Below are positions 6,769 to 14,253 of a stretch of 14,253 nucleotides of DNA, piece after piece. Numbering within the stretch: position 1 is the first letter of the stretch; each line of letters starts with the position of its first letter. Origin of the DNA: Oscillatoria sp. Prado101 (GTDB lineage: Bacteria > Cyanobacteriota > Cyanobacteriia > Cyanobacteriales > Oscillatoriaceae). The DNA lies in the NCBI GenBank assembly GCA_025454445.1, contig JALOOK010000140.1:1-14253 (forward strand), given 5' to 3'. Made by a program: the position numbers and the translations under genes. The notes beneath the pieces are model-generated. The model searched no databases and was not told where the DNA came from. It saw only the letters and a list, made by a program, of their open reading frames with translations.

Positions 6769-9457
6769 CTAATCGAGCACCTCATTCACGGGGAACCTAT
6801 CAATCAGCTGCATGGCGCGATAGGCGTTGATCTTCAAAGACTCCGATATATTCGGCACATGAGGTATCTGAGAGAGAAAATCCAGAGTGCGGCGGAGTAT
6901 GCGCACCACATCCCCCTCATCCAAACTGGTGTTCTCACACAGATCCACCCATTCAACACCCAGAGCCCACTGCTCCACCAGAGAAATTAAATCCACCTCC
7001 AGCCACACCGGCAGCGCCACGCGATGGCGTCGCTGCAGCTGGAACAGGGCTCGGCGCACGCTCCGCAAATTCTCCAGCGCCCCCTCCACTTCCGGGGAGA
7101 GGTCATATCCCGCCCAGCTGTCCGGTCGGGACACCTCCGTCACCAGAGCCGCGCAGGCAGCTGCCAAGTGGTGGGGGTCAAGCTCGTTAAATTCCCCAGA
7201 CCTGAGCGCCAGCCCCAGCCACAGTTCATTATCGCCGCGAATCGCTGCAGCCGCTTCTCCGAGCGGAGTCGGCGTCAAATCCTCCAAACCGCCAAAATGC
7301 TGCAAAATCTTAATCAAATCGATAAATTCCTCCCAGTGGCGCTGGGACTGCTCCAGCAGCCGATCTTGGCACTTCTCTATTTCTTCTTGCAGCGCCGCCG
7401 CCCGCCGGTGCCGCTTGAGCAGGGCTGTCGGTTCCCCCAACTGGTGCAGCGGGTGAGACTCCAGCTGCTGCCGCACCGCTTCAGTACGCTGCATCTGGGA
7501 GATCACTTCCGGAGCTTCGTCCGGGGTTGATGGCGTGGGAATCAGGCAGGCAATTGCCGCCGTCGCGTCTGTTCCGAGGCGGCTGGCTCCCGGCTTCAGG
7601 GGCATGTCCGCCGGCAGTTCCTCCAGTCTCTGCACCCCTTGCACACGGGGCAGCTCCGGATGCAGGCCCACAACATCAATGCCGGTGCACACATACCAGC
7701 GGTTGTCCTGTCCCAGACAAACCAAATGCGGCGACTGGCCCGGTCCCGGCACCCGAGTCACCAGCACAGCCGTCAGCGGCTCGCTGTAGCGGATGTGCTT
7801 GCCCTTCAGCCGGAGAACCGTCCCCGGCATCGTGTACGGCAAGGCCACCGATATCTCACTCGCCGACACCTGCGTCGCTTGCTCCTGCAAAGTTTTCAGC
7901 AGCTGCCTTTCAGTTTTCAGCCGTTCGTGCAATTTCTCATAGCGGGCGAGCAGATTCTCGTCGCAGACAGCCAGCTGCTCTCGCACTTGAGCCAATTGCT
8001 GCTTGAGCGCCGCGATCTTCTCCTGCTGCGGGCGCAGCGACAGGGAAGCCAGATACTGGCCAAAGCTGCGCTCCACCAGATTCTTGGCTTCCTCGACCGT
8101 GTGTTTTTGCAGCAAATTCAGCACCATGCCGTAGCTGGGCGCGAACTGGCTCACCAGGGCGTCAGCACCGGCAGTCGCCAAATACGTCGCCTCCTTAACC
8201 CCTTCAAAGGGAGTCTGCACCGTCACCACATGGCCAAGAGCGTCCATGCCCCGCCGGCCAGCTCGCCCCGCCATTTGCAGGAACTCGGAAGCTTTCAGCA
8301 GTCGGTGCCCGTCGTCCGTGCGCTTGGACAGGCTAGAAATCACCGTAGTCCGTGCCGGCATGTTAATCCCCGCCGCCAGGGTTTCCGTGGCGAACACCAC
8401 TTTAATTAGCCCTTCTTGAAACAGCTCTTCCACCAGTCCCTTCCAGGCGGGCAAAATTCCGGCGTGGTGAGCGGCAATTCCCCGGTAGAGCGGCTCCACC
8501 TGACCGGCGCGACCTGCTTCTGGGTTGCGATCCAAAAACTCCTCAATCCGCACCTGTAGCTCTCGCGCTTCTCGCTCATTGACCAAAGTGAGATTTTCGC
8601 AATCCGCCACGGCCCGATCGCAGCCCCGGCGGCTGAAGATAAAATAGATGGCCGGCAGCATGTCCCGCTGCCACAGCTGAGAGAGCACATAGGACATGCT
8701 CGGCGCTTCTGGACGCCCCCCTTTCGGTTTCCCCCCCTTGGGTTTGAGCAAGGCGTTAATCTTTTTGCCGCTGCTGTCCAGCAGGGGAAACAGCCCCTTA
8801 GGGTTGCAGAAGTGAAACTCCAGGGGCACGGGGCGGAAGTCAGAGTAAATTAGATCCGTAGGGCCGTGTACCTGACAGATCCAGTCCGTCAGCTGGGCGC
8901 TGTTGGCCACTGTCGCCGAGAGGGCCACCAGCTGGATGTCTGGCGGGCAGTAGATGATCGACTCTTCCCAAACCGTACCCCGCTGCCGGTCGTTCATGTA
9001 GTGGCACTCGTCGAGCACCACCGCTTCCACACCGGCTAGAGAGGTGCCCACCTCTCCGATGCGGGTGCCGTAGAGCATGTTGCGGAAGATTTCCGTCGTC
9101 ATCACCAGGATGGGGGCGTCCCGATTCAGTGCCAAACTGCTCGCGGAAATCGCGCAATTTTTGGTTGGAAAGCGCTTTCAGGGGCGTGGTGTAAAACACC
9201 CGCCGTTTCCTGGCCAAAGCGCGGTGAATGGCGTACTCCCCGATTAAGGTTTTTCCGGAGCCGGTGGGGGCGCAGACAACCACCGAGCGACCGGCATTCA
9301 GGGCGGCTATGGCATCGAGCTGGAACTTATCGAGCTCAAATGGAAACAGTGTCTTCAGGTTAAGCTCTTGCTCTTGGAGGTTCTGGGGCACGGCTGGCAC
9401 ACAATGGATAATGGCGTTGCTGGCAAGACTTCGCTGAAATCTTGCTGCAACAGACAC
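6769..9457 (-). pseudogene. Ski2-like DExH RNA helicase, frameshifted by an internal deletion
   Basis: Two overlapping minus-strand frames together give one helicase of about 895 residues. The first (9457 to about 9131) carries FPFELDKFQLDAIAALNAG, the Walker A motif APTGSGKT (residues 63-70) and motif Ia TTPLKALSNQK, and ends in FREQFG. The second (about 9129 to 6769) resumes with LNRDAPILVMTTEIFRNMLYGT, DECH (about 9012), SATVAN, ATETLAAGINMPART and QMAGRAGRRGMDALG, then an arch/coiled-coil region and a DSHCT-type C-terminus. This is the Mtr4/Ski2/ISE2 family of RNA processing or turnover helicases. Relatives have about a dozen residues, including a TGD-containing loop, between FREQFG and LNRDAP; here they are missing and the frame changes, consistent with loss of 3n+2 bases, perhaps 35-41. 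No Met codon occurs in the N-terminal part: the start is taken as GTG at 9457, without a good ribosome site. A real deletion is more likely than a base-calling slip. Confidence 0.8.
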
Positions 9458-9818
9458 TTAAATCTATTTCTGATTCTAAACCTTAGGCAACAGCCCCCTG
9501 TTGTCTGGGCGCAGTTTATCTGTCAGTTCGGGCGCAAGGGAGCTCTCCCTCCCACCCCCCTCACCGCAGCCCAGGCGCGAGGACTAGAGCGGATTTTCTT
9601 TCTAGTGGCAGCTGCTGCGCCGCCCTCTGTTGCCCGTTCCTCACCCTCCCCACACGCTCGCCGATTATACCGCACTCACCCGGCACCTGTCAAGTCCCCC
9701 GCCAAAATAGCTGCCGGTTTAAGATCGGACACATGCTGGGTAACTTGAAACCCAGTTTAGCCTCCTTGCTTTGCCTTTGAGCCGGTAACGCCCCTTTGTC
9801 GGCTGCTGCCTCCTTTTA

Positions 9819-9849
9819 AACCACAAACAGATTAAAAGCCTAACATCTT
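9819..9849 (+). repeat. 31-base dispersed repeat, copy 2
   Basis: Matches 6712-6742 in direct orientation at 27 of 31 bases, sharing CAGATTAAAAG and CTAACA. It lies about 360 bases upstream of the helicase start, while the other copy lies just after its stop. Confidence 0.55.
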
Positions 9850-9959
9850 ATCTGTAATCAAGCCCATATAGCGCTGATATTGTCAGTTATCAAAAATAAA
9901 AATTTCGCTGATTCATAAACATATTTAATCTCACATAAAAATTATCTCTCTTCTATTTA

Positions 9960-9999
9960 CTTGGCGCACGGGCGCGTCGGGCGCGGTTTATAAAAAAAA
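9960..9999 (+). repeat. GC-rich 31-base direct repeat plus A8 tail, copy 1
   Basis: Bases 9960-9990, starting CTTGGCGCACGGGCGCG, are identical over 31 positions to 13154-13184. One differing base and a run of eight A follow both. The preceding pyrimidine-rich bases (CTCTTCT) are also alike. On the minus strand the A8 is the T-run of the TPR gene terminator. Confidence 0.9.
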
Positions 10000-10032
10000 T
10001 ATTTTACAACCCCAAGAGCGAAATGCTCCTGG
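9992..10032 (-). terminator. Likely intrinsic terminator of the large TPR gene
   Basis: On the minus strand CCAGGAGC (10025-10032) pairs with GCTCTTGG (10012-10019) around a 5-base loop: 8 bp with one G-T pair. It starts 15 bases after the stop codon. A T-rich stretch ending in T8 follows about a dozen bases after the stem. The gap before the T-run is longer than ideal. Confidence 0.5.
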
Positions 10033-10047
10033 TGGCCCCTTCACATA

Positions 10048-12549
10048 TCAAACTCTGCGCATAATTTCAGACAGTAAATTGCCTGGAACCTTAGATAGGG
10101 CTGAATTTTGCCCCTGAATTTTGAAGTTAGTGTAAAAAGCTCGAATCGTTTGCGCCACACAATTGAGAGCATTTTGATAGGAATCGGGGTGCTGCTGCCA
10201 GCCCTTGCATGCTAGCAGGTGGTGGTGCAGGGCAGTTTCCAAATGAGTAAACCGGCTGTCTTTATCCACCGGCAGCAGCGCTTCTGTGGCCAGGTGATAG
10301 TGAGCTAGCCCTAAATTATTGTGGGTGGCAAATATATCAAAGCTCAGAGGTTTGCGAGACTGACTGTCTTTGAGCACCGGCTCGGCGGCATTCAAAGCCG
10401 CTTCGTAAGCTTTAACGCACTGCTGCAAGAATTGCAAGCGCTGTTCGGGCTTGGCCTTGCACAGGGCGGCCAAATGCCAGTAGGCGGTGCCCAAATTATT
10501 CTGAGTCGCCGCACAAGCAGCTGGAACCGCTGCGAAAGTGCGGTAAGTCAGAGCAACCTCATAGGCACTAATCGCCAGGAGCAGGTTTTCCTGAGGCTGT
10601 TCGTACTGAGCCAAGTTCCAGTAAGCGGTGCCCAAATTATTTTGCAGCATACCACAGTCGAGGGGCGCAGTACAGTTGCAGTAGCGGATTGCTTCATTAT
10701 AAGCGGAGATCGCCTGCCGCAGGTGGGGAACCGGCTGGCAGTGCTGCGCCAAGTTCCAGTAGGCGGTGCCCAAGTTATTGAGAGTGGCGGCATAGCGCAG
10801 CGGCTCTGCGTGCGAGTTTTCCAGCTCCCAGCCGCTGTAGCGCAGCGCTTCCTGATAGGCTAAAACCGATTGCTGCCAGTTCTCAGCCGGCTGCCGGTAG
10901 CGGGCCAACTCCCCGTAGACGGCTGCCAAATTATTCTGCACAGTCCCGTAAGACAGCGGCTGCCTTTGGGGGCTGACATTCATCAGCGCCGCGTTATAGG
11001 CGTGAATTGCCAGCTCCAGCTGCTCCTGCTTGTGCTGTGGCTCTCCCAGCCGGCGGGACAGCATCCAGTAAAGATTGCCCAGGTCATTTAAAATATCCGG
11101 CACCCTTCCAGAAGCCGCGTCCATAAATTCCAGCACCAGCTGGTAAGCGCGGATGGCAATCGTCAGGTTGTCGGGGGAGGCATCTCCCAGCTCAATGCGA
11201 GTGCGGTAGAGTTCTGCCAGGGTTTGGTAGGCACCGGCAAGCAACCCCGGTAATGCCTGCTGCCGGTACAGTTCCTCAATATTTTCCAGGGTTTGCAGGG
11301 AGTGGGAATTTTTTAACTGCGCACCCCAACCCTGTTCTCGCTCGGTACTGGCGATCACCAAATTTACCAGTTCCGCCACCGCGCCAGATTGCTGTTTGAG
11401 CAGTGGGAAGGGTGTGATGGCGACGCCAGAAGCTCCCCCCCGGCAAAGGACAGCCCGCTCCGTCGGGGATAGAGCGGATGTGCGATCGGATGTGTTACTG
11501 TCTTTTGCCTTTGGTTGGAGGATAATTTCTGTCTGAGACGGCGCTGCTGCATCCTCACTGTCGCCAGTTCGTTTCTCTGAATTGCGATCGGGGATGGAAA
11601 TATTTTCCACGCTTGCAGAGGTGCAGCGCAGCACTGCTGCCCCCTGGGTGGTTAAATCGGTGATCTGTTCAATTCCCACCGCTATCTCCAGTACGTCTGG
11701 CGCAGCCACCGGCTGGCAAACCGAAATCTGGGGCACAGGTGCGGGCGGAAGCGCTTTTTGTTTGCCGGGGAAGCCCAATTGTCCACAATCCCCAGCCGCC
11801 TCTGTGCCCTCACGGGTTAAAATTTCCCAGACAACCTCCTGAGGCGCGGTGATTTCTGGCTGCAAGGGCGAACAGCCTATTGCCGGTGAGCCTATTGCCG
11901 GTGCGGGATTGGGCGCAGCGCCGGCCCCAACTTGGGCACTATTTTGGCGATTTTGGCCGGCAGTCCTCGCTGCTGCTGGGGTGCTCTTGGCCGGTTTTGG
12001 CTCTCCCTCAAACTCAAACACGCCGGTGCGCCGGTTCCAAAACTCAGCCGCAGACTGCTGGATGGTCTGCAACCAAGGTCGGGGCACCCAGAGTAACAGG
12101 TTGGACTCCAAAGCTGACAGGCTGCGATCGATATCCCGCAGATAGCTGAGGAACGACCACTGCAGGGCCGATCGCTGCCGCGTTAGGTGTTCCACTCCCA
12201 AAATCTGAAATCCGGTGGGCGGGTGAGTGCCGTTCCTCGGTTGGGAACGCTCAGCTAGCCATTGAGCAATTTGAGCGATGGGATTGGGATGCCGGAAGTT
12301 CAGCTGCAGGGTGACTAATTGCGGGCAACTGGCTCTTGGGGCGGAGGGTGCCGGTGGCGCACAGCCCAACTCCGCCTCTAAATCGGCAGCTAGGCGGTTG
12401 CGCAAGGGCAAGTCATCGCAAACGGCCACAAAAATTTGCCGGCGCAAATTTAAGCTGAGCGCCAGTTTCAGGCGCGAGTAGATTTGCCGGTTCGAGTCTG
12501 TTACTTTTGGGGGCGTTACTGTTGGGACGGCAATCGAGGTAACACTCAT
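10048..12549 (-). CDS. Large TPR protein with cyanobacterial N-terminal domain
   Basis: 833 residues, probably cytoplasmic, function unknown. Residues 1-183 form a compact domain (RQIYSRLKLALSLNLRRQIF..., then WVPRPWLQTIQQSAAEFW). Its strand-helix order recalls a P-loop NTPase fold, but no GxxxxGKT is present, so any nucleotide binding is doubtful. Residues about 184-385 are Pro/Ala/Gln-rich and probably disordered. From about 415 to 790 run seven extended TPR-like units of 42-55 residues with the recurrent core NNLGTAYWNLAQ and ending AxxAYxxAL. They should form a superhelical scaffold for protein binding. The ATG at 12549 (MSVTSIAVPT) is preferred: the frame is open back to 13050, but those 167 codons are basic, low in structure and cross palindromic repeats. 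No good Shine-Dalgarno precedes 12549. The gene stands alone between two copies of a 31-base direct repeat and ends in a probable terminator. Confidence 0.8.
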   Translation of the reverse strand: MSVTSIAVPTVTPPKVTDSNRQIYSRLKLALSLNLRRQIFVAVCDDLPLRNRLAADLEAELGCAPPAPSAPRASCPQLVTLQLNFRHPNPIAQIAQWLAERSQPRNGTHPPTGFQILGVEHLTRQRSALQWSFLSYLRDIDRSLSALESNLLLWVPRPWLQTIQQSAAEFWNRRTGVFEFEGEPKPAKSTPAAARTAGQNRQNSAQVGAGAAPNPAPAIGSPAIGCSPLQPEITAPQEVVWEILTREGTEAAGDCGQLGFPGKQKALPPAPVPQISVCQPVAAPDVLEIAVGIEQITDLTTQGAAVLRCTSASVENISIPDRNSEKRTGDSEDAAAPSQTEIILQPKAKDSNTSDRTSALSPTERAVLCRGGASGVAITPFPLLKQQSGAVAELVNLVIASTEREQGWGAQLKNSHSLQTLENIEELYRQQALPGLLAGAYQTLAELYRTRIELGDASPDNLTIAIRAYQLVLEFMDAASGRVPDILNDLGNLYWMLSRRLGEPQHKQEQLELAIHAYNAALMNVSPQRQPLSYGTVQNNLAAVYGELARYRQPAENWQQSVLAYQEALRYSGWELENSHAEPLRYAATLNNLGTAYWNLAQHCQPVPHLRQAISAYNEAIRYCNCTAPLDCGMLQNNLGTAYWNLAQYEQPQENLLLAISAYEVALTYRTFAAVPAACAATQNNLGTAYWHLAALCKAKPEQRLQFLQQCVKAYEAALNAAEPVLKDSQSRKPLSFDIFATHNNLGLAHYHLATEALLPVDKDSRFTHLETALHHHLLACKGWQQHPDSYQNALNCVAQTIRAFYTNFKIQGQNSALSKVPGNLLSEIMRRV

Positions 12550-12826
12550 ACTGTGCTGGTAATGTCGGTCGGCTAGTTGCGCGGCTAGAGTGCCTTTGTT
12601 TGGGAGGAACTCTTGTTTGCTGCCTCTAGCTTTACGGCTGATGGGTGCTGGGTTCAGGATGCCGGCGTCCAGTTTTCTGGACAGTTGGCTGCCGGTTGGG
12701 CGGACAGCCCGCAGTGCGGCTTTTTCTCCTGACACTACCCTGACTCTGGCGCAGCGTTTAGATGCTAAAATACAGCAACTTTTCTGATTTATGTTCCTTA
12801 AGGTTGATTCGCTGTTCTGAGCTGTT

Positions 12827-12910
12827 CTGTAAGGGGGGGTTGATAGGGGAGCTTTCAAGGCCCTTTCAGGGGCCGGTTTATCGATATCTCTGCCTGATGA
12901 ACCCGCCCCT
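12827..12910. repeat. Imperfect palindromic element, copy 1
   Basis: The left arm AAGGGGGGGTT (12831-12841) and right arm AACCCGCCCCT (12900-12910) pair at 9 of 11 positions. The first 15 bases, beginning CTGTAAGGG, match 13247-13261 with one difference, which links it to the palindrome after the DUF3531 gene. Confidence 0.5.
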
Positions 12911-13051
12911 GCTGTGCTAGCTGCCTGCGGCGGCGCACCCGGATGACCCACTTTTGCCACACTCTTCTGATCGGGGGGGAAAGGGGAGAGAAAAAACCGC
13001 ATCTGGACTTTCTGCCATTGAGTATTTGAGTATATTGACTGTACCGGCAAG

Positions 13052-13073
13052 CTCCCTCCCGCCTGGGAGGGAG
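13052..13073. repeat. Perfect 9-bp hairpin CTCCCTCCC
   Basis: CTCCCTCCC (13052-13060) and GGGAGGGAG (13065-13073) pair exactly around a GCCT loop. A T-rich stretch follows on the plus strand, but no plus-strand gene ends here, so a terminator role is not supported. Confidence 0.6.
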
Positions 13074-13153
13074 ACAGCCTTAATTTTTGCAGGTTTGGCG
13101 ATTTATAGCGGTTTTCATTTCGGTGAAGTGCGCATTCCTTTCTCTTCTCTTCC

Positions 13154-13193
13154 CTTGGCGCACGGGCGCGTCGGGCGCGGTTTAGAAAAAAAA
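13154..13193 (+). repeat. GC-rich 31-base direct repeat plus A8 tail, copy 2
   Basis: Bases 13154-13184 are identical to 9960-9990, and a run of eight A follows after one differing base. It is in the same orientation as copy 1 and lies about 600 bases upstream of the TPR gene start. Confidence 0.9.
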
Positions 13194-13246
13194 TTACCCC
13201 CTCAATTATAACCGCTATCTATCATATCCGCATCGCTTTTATATCA

Positions 13247-13307
13247 CTGTAAGGGCGGGTTCACCCAAGATGCGTGCGGTAAAAAAACATTCTCTGTAAA
13301 CCCGCCC
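13247..13307. repeat. Palindromic element after the DUF3531-type gene, copy 2
   Basis: GGGCGGGTTCAC (13253-13264) and GTAAACCCGCCC (13296-13307) pair at 11 of 12 positions with a 31-base centre. It starts 14 bases after the stop of the minus-strand DUF3531-type gene, so it could form a 3'-end structure. It is a relative of the element at 12827-12910. Confidence 0.65.
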
Positions 13308-13321
13308 CACCCTATGGCAAA

Positions 13322-13768
13322 TCACTCGCCGTCAAACACAGACCGGCGGCTATCGCCCACTGGCCAATCTTTGTTTTCCCCACCCACGACCAGCCTTTTA
13401 ATGGCGACATACTCCTTGCTAAATTGAATCAGCCCATTAATCAAAACATCCAAGGCAATCGCATCACTGGTTCCCAGGTCAAACCAGCATCGCGCCCAAG
13501 TTCCTTGATACTCAAACTCTCCCATATTGTGCATCAGCGCCATCATGCTGTCCTCAGCCACATCAATGTCATACTCCATATAGCTGATCTCGATGCCGGT
13601 GTCCTGTATCTGGAGATTTTCAGCATTGAACCCCCCCAGCTTTCCCAAAGAAAACCACGAATTAAAGATTTCCTCAACATACTGCTTCTCCATCTCGCTC
13701 GGAACAGTATCAAACTCCAGCCACACCCACAGGTCAAAAGGATTAAATTCGCGAAACTGTACTTGCAT
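13322..13768 (-). CDS. DUF3531-type conserved cyanobacterial protein
   Basis: 148 residues, soluble, acidic, no signal peptide or membrane helix. The sequence starts MQVQFREFNPFDLWVWLEF and contains PSEMEKQYVEEIFNSWF, LGKLGGFNAENLQ, ALMHNMGEFEYQGTWARCW and DLGTSDAIALDVLINGL. I recognise this from memory as the DUF3531 family, which occurs in cyanobacteria and plants and has no established function; the length fits the family. The ATG at 13768 is preferred: GAAGG (13778-13782) lies 9 bases upstream and overlaps the stop codon of the gene before it. The frame is open further upstream (to 13903), but that would overlap the upstream gene by more than 100 bases and adds residues unlike the family. 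The 13-base spacing and shared strand indicate cotranscription and probably translational coupling with the upstream TPR protein. Confidence 0.8.
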   Translation of the reverse strand: MQVQFREFNPFDLWVWLEFDTVPSEMEKQYVEEIFNSWFSLGKLGGFNAENLQIQDTGIEISYMEYDIDVAEDSMMALMHNMGEFEYQGTWARCWFDLGTSDAIALDVLINGLIQFSKEYVAIKRLVVGGENKDWPVGDSRRSVFDGE

Positions 13769-13777
13769 TGTCACAAA

Positions 13778-13782
13778 CCTTC
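13778..13782 (-). promoter_or_regulatory. Shine-Dalgarno of the DUF3531-type gene
   Basis: GAAGG on the minus strand, 9 bases before the ATG at 13768, with its first G inside the TAG stop of the preceding gene. It supports the chosen start and suggests translational coupling. Confidence 0.6.
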
Positions 13783-14253
13783 TAGTATAATTGCGGCAAG
13801 TCACTGGGCCCCCAGCTGCCCGGTTCCTCTCTAATTTTATCGCGCAGCGCGTCGCAATTTCGCTCTTTGTTATCGAGGCGTCTTTGGTTCCTGCACCCCT
13901 CAAAGAAAATCTGCTGCACCAGGCTTTTCGGGAGGATGTCCGGTTTGGCCAGAGCTCTATTAAAATGCTCCTTAGCTTCCTCCTCTTTTTTCAGCTTAAC
14001 CAGGATTTGAGCTTTGAGATAGTGCACCTCTGGATTGTTAGGCGTCTCGGCAAGGGCGCGATTGATATATTCCAGCGCCCGATCATATTCTTTCATATCC
14101 CGGTGCCCGACCGCAATCCCCCGCTCTACCAGATAGCGGGGACTGCCATACTTTTCTAACCGCTCAATTGCCTGAGTTGGATCAGCAAAGGGCAGATTCA
14201 CCGCCAGCATCAGATCCATGTATCCCTTGAGCAAATTGACCTCTGGATCTTCG
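13782..14253 (-). CDS. TPR-repeat protein, 5' part outside the window
   Basis: The frame is open to the window edge, so the N-terminus is missing; 156 residues are visible. They contain two adjacent tetratricopeptide units: one around YLVERGIAVGHRDMKEYDRAL...INRALAETP and one around EVHYLKAQILVKLKKEEEA...HFNRALAKP, with the usual helix-turn-helix pattern and the A/Y/P consensus positions. A more polar, Cys-containing tail follows (EGCRNQRRLDNKERNCDALR), ending in DLPQLY. TPR units mediate protein-protein contact; the partner cannot be told. The leading residues (EDPEVNLLKGYMDLMLAVN) look like the interior of a helix pair, supporting truncation by the window rather than a start here. The downstream DUF3531-type gene follows after 13 bases, so the two are probably one operon. 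Confidence 0.8.
   Translation of the reverse strand, partial: EDPEVNLLKGYMDLMLAVNLPFADPTQAIERLEKYGSPRYLVERGIAVGHRDMKEYDRALEYINRALAETPNNPEVHYLKAQILVKLKKEEEAKEHFNRALAKPDILPKSLVQQIFFEGCRNQRRLDNKERNCDALRDKIREEPGSWGPSDLPQLY

Larger units (their letters stand above)
9458..10047. other. Gap between the helicase and the large TPR gene
   Basis: A stretch of 590 bases without a convincing gene. From left to right it contains the poorly defined 5' region of the helicase, a C-rich unremarkable segment (about 9540-9700), a small inverted repeat CTGGGT...ACCCAG around 9734-9756, the second copy of the 31-base repeat (9819-9849), an AT-rich segment (about 9850-9958), the first copy of the long GC-rich direct repeat (9960-9999) and the terminator of the TPR gene. 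Confidence 0.65.
12550..13321. other. Repeat-rich gap upstream of the large TPR gene
   Basis: A stretch of 772 bases. The minus-strand frame of the TPR gene stays open through its left two thirds, but I regard this as chance. It contains two related palindromes beginning CTGTAAGGG (12827-12910 and 13247-13307), a perfect 9-bp hairpin (13052-13073) and the second copy of the 31-base direct repeat (13154-13193). The TPR gene promoter should be here, but I see no convincing -35/-10 pair. Confidence 0.65.

Noticed and set aside
9541..9748. Plus-strand coding region in the gap before the helicase
   Set aside because: Proline/alanine-rich translation from a C-rich stretch, no start context, no family resemblance.
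12550..13050. 167-codon N-terminal extension of the large TPR protein
   Set aside because: The frame is open, but the residues are basic and irregular, cross a palindromic repeat shared with a gap elsewhere, and precede a natural start at MSVTSIAVPT.

Overview
The window looks like chromosomal DNA of a filamentous cyanobacterium. Evidence: a large hybrid histidine kinase with an ethylene-receptor-type sensor and many PAS domains, a cyanobacterial/plastid-type DUF3531 protein, a Ski2-like helicase of the cyanobacterial/ISE2 kind, a HIP1 octamer (GCGATCGC), heptanucleotide STRR arrays (GGGCATT units), and many palindromic intergenic repeats of the kind common in Oscillatoria/Microcoleus-type genomes. 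The genus cannot be fixed from the sequence alone.

Every convincing gene lies on the minus strand, so transcription runs from high to low coordinates. From right to left: a TPR protein cut by the window edge (13782-14253) and a DUF3531-type protein (13322-13768) sit 13 bases apart as a likely operon. A repeat-rich gap follows (12550-13321), then an 833-residue protein with a cyanobacterial N-terminal domain, a disordered linker and about seven long TPR units (10048-12549), ending in a plausible intrinsic terminator. After another gap (9458-10047) comes a Ski2-type DExH RNA helicase (6769-9457) whose reading frame is broken between motif Ia and motif II, apparently by a small deletion. After a gap full of hairpins (6248-6768) comes the main gene, a 1694-residue histidine kinase with an ETR1-like ethylene-binding domain, eight PAS domains, one GAF domain and a complete kinase core (1163-6247). 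A further gap (695-1162) holds what looks like the 3' end of an IS200/IS605-type element. It abuts a small zinc-ribbon protein with an (MQP)6 linker (107-694).

Apart from the 13782-14253/13322-13768 pair the genes are separated by several hundred bases and look like independent units. No response regulator lies next to the kinase, so its partner is elsewhere. The intergenic DNA is dominated by short palindromes and direct repeats, and several recur inside the window: a 31-base direct repeat flanks the 833-residue TPR gene, an imperfect 31-base repeat flanks the helicase, and an AAACCCGGTTTCT-type palindrome follows both the zinc-ribbon gene and the kinase gene. No rRNA, tRNA, CRISPR array or complete transposase gene was seen.

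The best candidates for a second look are the ethylene-type receptor kinase with its expanded PAS array, the STRR repeats translated inside its ATPase domain, the broken helicase, and the transposon end (possible orphan omega-RNA-like locus) touching the start of the zinc-ribbon gene.
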